Assembly (NCBI GenBank): GCA_045545575.1 | Contig: JAZQBE010000040.1 | Location: 1 to 9,668 of the forward strand | Source of the DNA: Shuttleworthia sp045545575 | Lineage (GTDB): Bacteria > Bacillota > Clostridia > Lachnospirales > Lachnospiraceae | Direction: 5' to 3' | DNA: 9,668 nucleotides | Shown: positions 7,188 through 9,668 of the stretch, piece by piece | How positions within the stretch are numbered: position 1 is the first letter of the stretch | Layout of the letters: the number at the start of each line of letters is the position of its first letter | Notes under the pieces: generated by a model | What the model was told of the DNA's origin: nothing | Databases searched by the model: none | The model's input: the letters and a program-made list of their open reading frames with translations, nothing else | Position numbers and translations under genes: made by a program

Positions 7188-7703
7188 ATGGGCTCCATCG
7201 GTGAAGTATTAAAAAAAGTCTTTTTGGCCGGAATCGGTGTTTTTGCGGTTCTTGCCGAGAAAGCGAAGGATCTCTTCGAGTCGCTGGCGAAGAAGGGCGA
7301 GCAGACAGTGGAAGAAGGAAAGATTCTTGACCGTGAATTCAAGGACAAGGACGAAGTCAACGCGTTCCTGAACAACATGCAGGAGAAGACGGACGCCTTT
7401 GCCGATACGGTCCGCGCGAAGGTCGGCGGTTTTGTGGAATCCGCGAAGAAGACGGTGCAGGAGACCGCGGAGGATCCCGAGGCTGCGCTGGAGAAAGCGG
7501 CCGAGGCTGCCAAAGAGGCGGCGGGCGATCTGAAAGAGGCCGTGGAAGAGGTCGTCAGCGACGTGAAGGCCGCCGTGGAAGAAGCAGCTCCCGCGGCAGA
7601 AGAGGCTGTCGAAGACGTAAAAGAGGCCGTCGAGGAAGCGAAGGAAACCGTTGAGGAAGCGGTATCGGAAGCAGCGGAAGCGGCAGAGGATGAAAAGGCG
7701 TGA
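7188..7703 (+). CDS. phasin-like Ala/Glu-rich coiled-coil protein
   Basis: A 171-residue acidic protein. Residues 1-50 (KKVFLAGIGVFAVLAEKAKD, then LAKKGEQTVEEGK) match the start of small phasin / polyhydroxyalkanoate-granule-associated-type proteins seen in many bacteria: an amphipathic or hydrophobic helix followed by a KGE...EEGK turn. Residues about 95-171 are a long low-complexity helix with repeated VKEAVEEA-like units and no Gly or Pro except at one spot, expected to form a coiled coil. It has its own promoter and an excellent ribosome site (AAAGGAGG, 7175-7182), so it may be highly expressed. The stop overlaps the next gene (GTGA). No PHA synthase is present, so a granule role is not supported here; a membrane-surface, stress-protective (LEA-like) or scaffold role is equally possible. 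Confidence 0.75.
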   Translation: MGSIGEVLKKVFLAGIGVFAVLAEKAKDLFESLAKKGEQTVEEGKILDREFKDKDEVNAFLNNMQEKTDAFADTVRAKVGGFVESAKKTVQETAEDPEAALEKAAEAAKEAAGDLKEAVEEVVSDVKAAVEEAAPAAEEAVEDVKEAVEEAKETVEEAVSEAAEAAEDEKA

Positions 7704-8368
7704 ATCGGAAAATGCTGATACAGTCCGACGACCTTTGGGCGGGCTGGATGGATTTTTCGGAGTGGGATGCCGCGGCGGAGGAACGTTCCGCCGCGGCTTT
7801 ATCTGTTTCCCGGAAAGAGCGAGTCGGCAGGATCGAAAACGAGGCCGCCCGCCGGCAAAGCATCGCGGCGGGATATCTTCTGGAGTCGATCCTGCGGGAA
7901 CGAAACGTCGAAGAGCCGTATGTTTACGGTTATTCCCCGCGGGGGAAGCCGTTCCTGGAGGGGGCAGGGACCGCAGGACCTTATATTTCGATGGCCCATA
8001 CGGCGCACGCGGCGGTGGCCGCGGTTTCCTTCGGGCATCCCGTCGGAATCGATCTGGAGGATGCCGACCGCTTCTGTGTCAATCGGGCTTATGAGCGGAT
8101 GATCGCTTCCCGGTTTTTTTCTGACCGTGTCCGCGAATCATTTCAAAGCATTCCGGACGGCGGAGAAGCGTTTCTGCTGCTGTGGACGGCGGCTGAAGCG
8201 GCGGCCAAAGCACTGGATGAGCCCCTGGTCGGGATCCTTCCGCAGATGGAATATACCGCATCGTCGGCGGATCCCGTGACGCTGAACCGTCCGGACGGCA
8301 GCCGGGCGCTGTTTCGTCATTTCCGTGTGGAAGGCGGGATTGGCTGCCTGTGTCAGATTTTGCTTTGA
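7700..8368 (+). CDS. 4'-phosphopantetheinyl transferase, Sfp-type
   Basis: Enzymes of this family move phosphopantetheine from coenzyme A to a Ser of acyl, peptidyl or aryl carrier proteins. The 222-residue length is right for the Sfp group. Visible family features are KERVGRI..EAARRQSIAAGYLL (39-61), RGKPFL (81-86), SMAHT with His100, VGIDLED with metal ligands Asp118 and Glu120, and LLWTAAEAAAKAL with Trp162, Glu166 and Lys170. The usual WxxKEAxxK has Ala165 in place of the first Lys. I chose GTG 7700, overlapping the phasin-like stop as GTGA, with AGAGGA at 7685-7690 nine nt before; ATG 7712 is an alternative. No carrier protein or NRPS/PKS gene is nearby, so the partner may be the fatty-acid ACP or a distant cluster. 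The ilv promoter overlaps its stop codon. Confidence 0.88.
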   Translation: MNRKMLIQSDDLWAGWMDFSEWDAAAEERSAAALSVSRKERVGRIENEAARRQSIAAGYLLESILRERNVEEPYVYGYSPRGKPFLEGAGTAGPYISMAHTAHAAVAAVSFGHPVGIDLEDADRFCVNRAYERMIASRFFSDRVRESFQSIPDGGEAFLLLWTAAEAAAKALDEPLVGILPQMEYTASSADPVTLNRPDGSRALFRHFRVEGGIGCLCQILL

Positions 8369-8392
8369 TTCTGCGGCATCTTGTGCTATGAT
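8365..8392 (+). promoter_or_regulatory. sigma-A promoter of the ilvNC unit
   Basis: TTGATT (8365-8370), a 16-bp spacer and TATGAT (8387-8392) preceded by TG (extended -10, TGCTATGAT). It overlaps the stop codon of the phosphopantetheinyl transferase. Transcription would begin at about 8399-8400, exactly at the ATG of a possible leader peptide, and would give a leader of about 87 nt before ilvN. Confidence 0.7.
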
Positions 8393-8399
8393 AGACGCC

Positions 8400-8426
8400 A
8401 TGCAGGTCATCGCGATAACGTGTTGA
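8400..8426 (+). CDS. possible ilv leader peptide MQVIAITC
   Basis: ATG-CAG-GTC-ATC-GCG-ATA-ACG-TGT-TGA encodes MQVIAITC. Three of its seven codons after Met are Val or Ile, the products of the pathway encoded just downstream, and one is ATA, which is rarely used in the neighbouring genes (they prefer ATC). It has no ribosome site; because the predicted transcription start is at or next to the ATG, it would be translated as a leaderless message. Eight codons can arise by chance, so this rests on position, codon content and the downstream hairpins. Confidence 0.4.
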   Translation: MQVIAITC

Positions 8427-8464
8427 AGCGTCAGACCTGACGAAAGGCAACGCAGACAGCCTTT
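8403..8464 (+). promoter_or_regulatory. competing hairpins in the ilv leader (possible attenuator)
   Basis: CAGGTC (8403-8408, inside the leader peptide) can pair with GACCTG (8434-8439). The latter also belongs to a local hairpin CGTCAG/CTGACG (8429-8442), so the two folds exclude each other. A third stem AAAGGC (8443-8448) / GCCTTT (8459-8464) ends in TTTTA and resembles a weak terminator. The arrangement matches ribosome-controlled attenuation in outline. No T-box sequence, the usual branched-chain control in Bacillota, is seen. Confidence 0.4.
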
Positions 8465-8486
8465 TATGCAGAAGAGGTAGTTGATT

Positions 8487-8999
8487 ATGCGCAGAATGGT
8501 TCTTTCCGTGCTGGTTGAGAATACGTCCGGTGTGTTAAGCCACGTTTCCGGTCTGTTTTCCCGCCGGGGTTTCAATATTGACAGCTTCAGCGCCGGCGTG
8601 ACGGCCGATCCGCGGTTTACCCGCATGACCATCGTCGCCACCGGAGAGAAGCCGATCCTGGAACAGATTGAAAAACAGGTGGCGAAGCTCGAGGATGTCG
8701 TCGATATCAAGATTCTGGAGCCTTCCGCTTCCGTGACCCGCGAGCTGATGCTCGTCAAAATCGCGGCCCGCGAGGCGGACCGCCAGGGTGTACTGACGAT
8801 CACGACGATTTTCCACGGCAAAGTCGTCGACGTGACCCACGACTCCATGGTCATCGAGGTCACCGGCCACCAGGACAAGCTGGAAAGCTTCCTCGACATG
8901 CTGGCCGATTACGAGATCCTGGAGCTGGCCCGCACCGGCCTGACCGGCTTAAGCCGCGGCTCGGAAGACGTGGTTATCATCGCGCCGGATCCGGAATAA
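8487..8999 (+). CDS. ilvN: acetolactate synthase small (regulatory) subunit
   Basis: IlvN (IlvH) binds the catalytic subunit IlvB, raises its activity and makes it sensitive to valine; the holoenzyme makes acetolactate or acetohydroxybutyrate for Val, Leu and Ile synthesis. The 170-residue protein begins with an ACT domain, RRMVLSVLVENTSGVLSHVS followed by GLFSRRGFNI (2-31), with the valine-site signature around Asn12 and Gly15. It continues through TRELMLVKI (about 86-94) into the C-terminal domain that ends in ELARTGLTGLSRG. I chose ATG 8487 with AGAGGT (8473-8478) 8 nt before; the in-frame TTG at 8481 is too close to that site. ilvC follows after 68 bp. The catalytic ilvB is not in the window and must lie elsewhere, perhaps further downstream. 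Confidence 0.95.
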   Translation: MRRMVLSVLVENTSGVLSHVSGLFSRRGFNIDSFSAGVTADPRFTRMTIVATGEKPILEQIEKQVAKLEDVVDIKILEPSASVTRELMLVKIAAREADRQGVLTITTIFHGKVVDVTHDSMVIEVTGHQDKLESFLDMLADYEILELARTGLTGLSRGSEDVVIIAPDPE

Positions 9000-9011
9000 A
9001 TGCGCATGGCT

Positions 9012-9028
9012 CCGCGAAGGTTTCGCGG
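9012..9028 (+). other. intergenic hairpin between ilvN and ilvC
   Basis: CCGCGAA (9012-9018) and TTCGCGG (9022-9028) form a perfect 7-bp stem with a 3-nt loop. No T-run follows, so it is unlikely to be a terminator; an mRNA-stabilising or processing hairpin that sets different ilvN and ilvC levels is plausible. The ilvC ribosome site AGGAGG follows at 9053-9058. Confidence 0.5.
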
Positions 9029-9067
9029 TGTACATAGAGTATCAAACGCTATAGGAGGTAACGAACA

Positions 9068-9499
9068 ATGGCAACAGACGCAAGAATTTTCTATCAGGAA
9101 GACTGCAACCTGGCAATGCTGGACGGCAAGAAGATCGCCATCATCGGCTACGGTTCCCAGGGCCACGCGCACGCGCTGAACTTAAAGGAGTCCGGATGCG
9201 ACGTCATTATCGGCCTGTATGAGGGAAGCCGTTCCTGGAAGCGCGCCGAGGAGCAGGGCTTTGATGTGTATACGACCGCTGAGGCGGCGAAGCTGGCCGA
9301 CATCATCATGATCCTGATCAACGATGAAAAGCAGGCCGACATGTACAAGAACGAGATCGAGCCGAACTTAGATCCCGGCAACATGCTGATGTTCGCCCAC
9401 GGCTTCAACATTCACTTCGGCTGCATCACCCCGCCGGCGGACGTCGACGTTGCCATGATCGCTCCGAAGGCTCCGGGCCACACCGTCCGCAGCGAATAA
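9068..9499 (+). CDS. ilvC: ketol-acid reductoisomerase, N-terminal fragment (interrupted ilvC)
   Basis: IlvC uses NADPH and Mg2+ to rearrange and reduce acetolactate, the second step of Val/Leu/Ile synthesis. The 143 residues match the Rossmann domain: GYGSQGHAHALN (27-38), the cofactor loop GLYEGSRSW (49-57), FAHGFNIHFG (109-118) with catalytic His111, and APKAPGHTVRSE (132-143). The family is normally about 330-340 residues; the C-terminal knotted domain carrying the Mg-binding Asp/Glu residues is missing. The family usually continues with a Tyr after RSE, but here the codon is TAA (9497-9499), formed where an unrelated spacer joins. The last 88 bp recur at 9581-9668. The ribosome site AGGAGG (9053-9058) is intact, so a fragment would be made but should be inactive. 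A misassembly at the window end is a serious alternative to a true broken gene. Confidence 0.9.
   Translation: MATDARIFYQEDCNLAMLDGKKIAIIGYGSQGHAHALNLKESGCDVIIGLYEGSRSWKRAEEQGFDVYTTAEAAKLADIIMILINDEKQADMYKNEIEPNLDPGNMLMFAHGFNIHFGCITPPADVDVAMIAPKAPGHTVRSE
9411..9498 (+). repeat. 88-bp direct repeat, copy 1 (within ilvC)
   Basis: Starts TTCACTTCGGCTGCATCACC and ends CCGCAGCGAATA. It is in the ilvC reading frame (residues about 115-143). Its only difference from copy 2 is T at 9426 versus C at 9596, Ile versus Thr in the ilvC frame. The bases before 9411 differ from those before 9581, so the repeat's left edge is sharp. Confidence 0.97.
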
Positions 9500-9582
9500 A
9501 GTCGGATCGTAGCCATGTCGTTCTGTGAGCCAAGGAGTTGTCAGGAGCTTTTGTCTTCCTAAGACCGCTTGGCCTCCGACTT
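9499..9582. other. spacer with terminal inverted repeats and nested stems
   Basis: The 82 bp between the repeat copies (9499-9580) do not look like ilvC. The outer arms AAGTCGGA (9499-9506) and TCCGACTT (9575-9582, running 2 bp into copy 2) are perfect complements. Inside them GCCAAG (9529-9534) pairs with CTTGGC (9568-9573), and a smaller stem AGGA (9543-9546) / TCCT (9557-9560) lies at the centre. It is too short to encode a transposase. It resembles a small structured or MITE-like element, but I recognise no family. Confidence 0.6.
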
Positions 9583-9668
9583 CACTTCGGCTGCACCACC
9601 CCGCCGGCGGACGTCGACGTTGCCATGATCGCTCCGAAGGCTCCGGGCCACACCGTCCGCAGCGAATA
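9581..9668 (+). repeat. 88-bp direct repeat, copy 2 (partial ilvC)
   Basis: 87 of 88 bases match 9411-9498, offset by 170 bp. The offset is not a multiple of 3, so this copy is out of frame with the upstream ilvC fragment. The window ends exactly where the match is still running, so its true right edge is unknown; it may continue into the rest of ilvC. Confidence 0.95.

Noticed and set aside
8393..8486. T-box riboswitch in the ilv leader
   Set aside because: The leader is only about 87 nt and lacks the AGGGTGGNACCGCG-type T-box sequence and a specifier stem-loop.
8138..8899. 253-codon minus-strand open frame across the PPTase end and ilvN
   Set aside because: It runs antisense to ilvN and through the ilv promoter and leader; its Ser/Arg-rich composition is that of a shadow frame.
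9499..9582. Retron msr-msd RNA flanked by a1/a2 inverted repeats
   Set aside because: The inverted repeats fit superficially, but the element is too short and no reverse transcriptase is present in the window.
9411..9668. Diversity-generating retroelement template/variable repeats
   Set aside because: The two copies differ at a single base, no reverse transcriptase is visible, and the repeat lies in the middle of an enzyme gene rather than at a C-terminal variable region.

Overview
The window looks like chromosomal DNA of a GC-rich Clostridia, most likely a member or close relative of Lachnospiraceae. The main clues are a DUF5688-type protein (a family I associate with Lachnospiraceae), strong AGGAGG-type ribosome binding sites, sigma-A promoters, a QueH-type epoxyqueuosine reductase, an archaeal/fungal-type aspartate-semialdehyde dehydrogenase and a TopB-like topoisomerase of a Clostridia type. 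This taxonomy is inferred from protein character only. Most of the content is housekeeping metabolism. No phage, transposase, CRISPR array or defence gene is visible.

Left part (1-1100): the last codons of a plus-strand gene are followed by a terminator that can serve both strands. A minus-strand unit then runs leftwards: promoter, tRNA-Thr(CGT), a perfect 22-bp palindrome followed by a T-run, and a DUF5688 gene. The right arm of the palindrome contains that gene's ribosome binding site. A plus-strand promoter at 1121-1149 diverges from the tRNA promoter.

Middle part (1121-7081): a tight plus-strand cluster holds a small four-helix membrane protein, queH (4-nt overlap) and argH (2-nt gap), followed after 86 bp by asd. 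A strong compound hairpin separates asd from a TopB-like type IA topoisomerase with an unusual TOPRIM motif.

Right part (7082-9668): a promoter drives a phasin-like, Ala/Glu-rich coiled-coil protein overlapping (GTGA) an Sfp-type phosphopantetheinyl transferase. A second promoter at the end of that gene starts the branched-chain amino-acid unit ilvN-ilvC. Its leader contains a possible leaderless 8-codon peptide, MQVIAITC, and competing hairpins, which suggests attenuation; no T-box is visible. ilvC breaks off after 143 codons. Its last 88 bp are repeated 170 bp downstream (87/88 identical), with an 82-bp spacer bounded by inverted repeats. The window ends exactly inside the second copy, so this is either a real insertion/duplication disrupting ilvC or an assembly artefact at a contig end.

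The genes fall into amino-acid synthesis (argH for Arg; asd for the Asp family, upstream of Thr and Ile; ilvN and ilvC for Val/Leu/Ile), tRNA supply and modification (tRNA-Thr, queH), DNA topology, and carrier-protein activation. The most interesting points are the broken ilvC with its structured spacer, the ilv leader, and the terminator/RBS palindrome before the DUF5688 gene.
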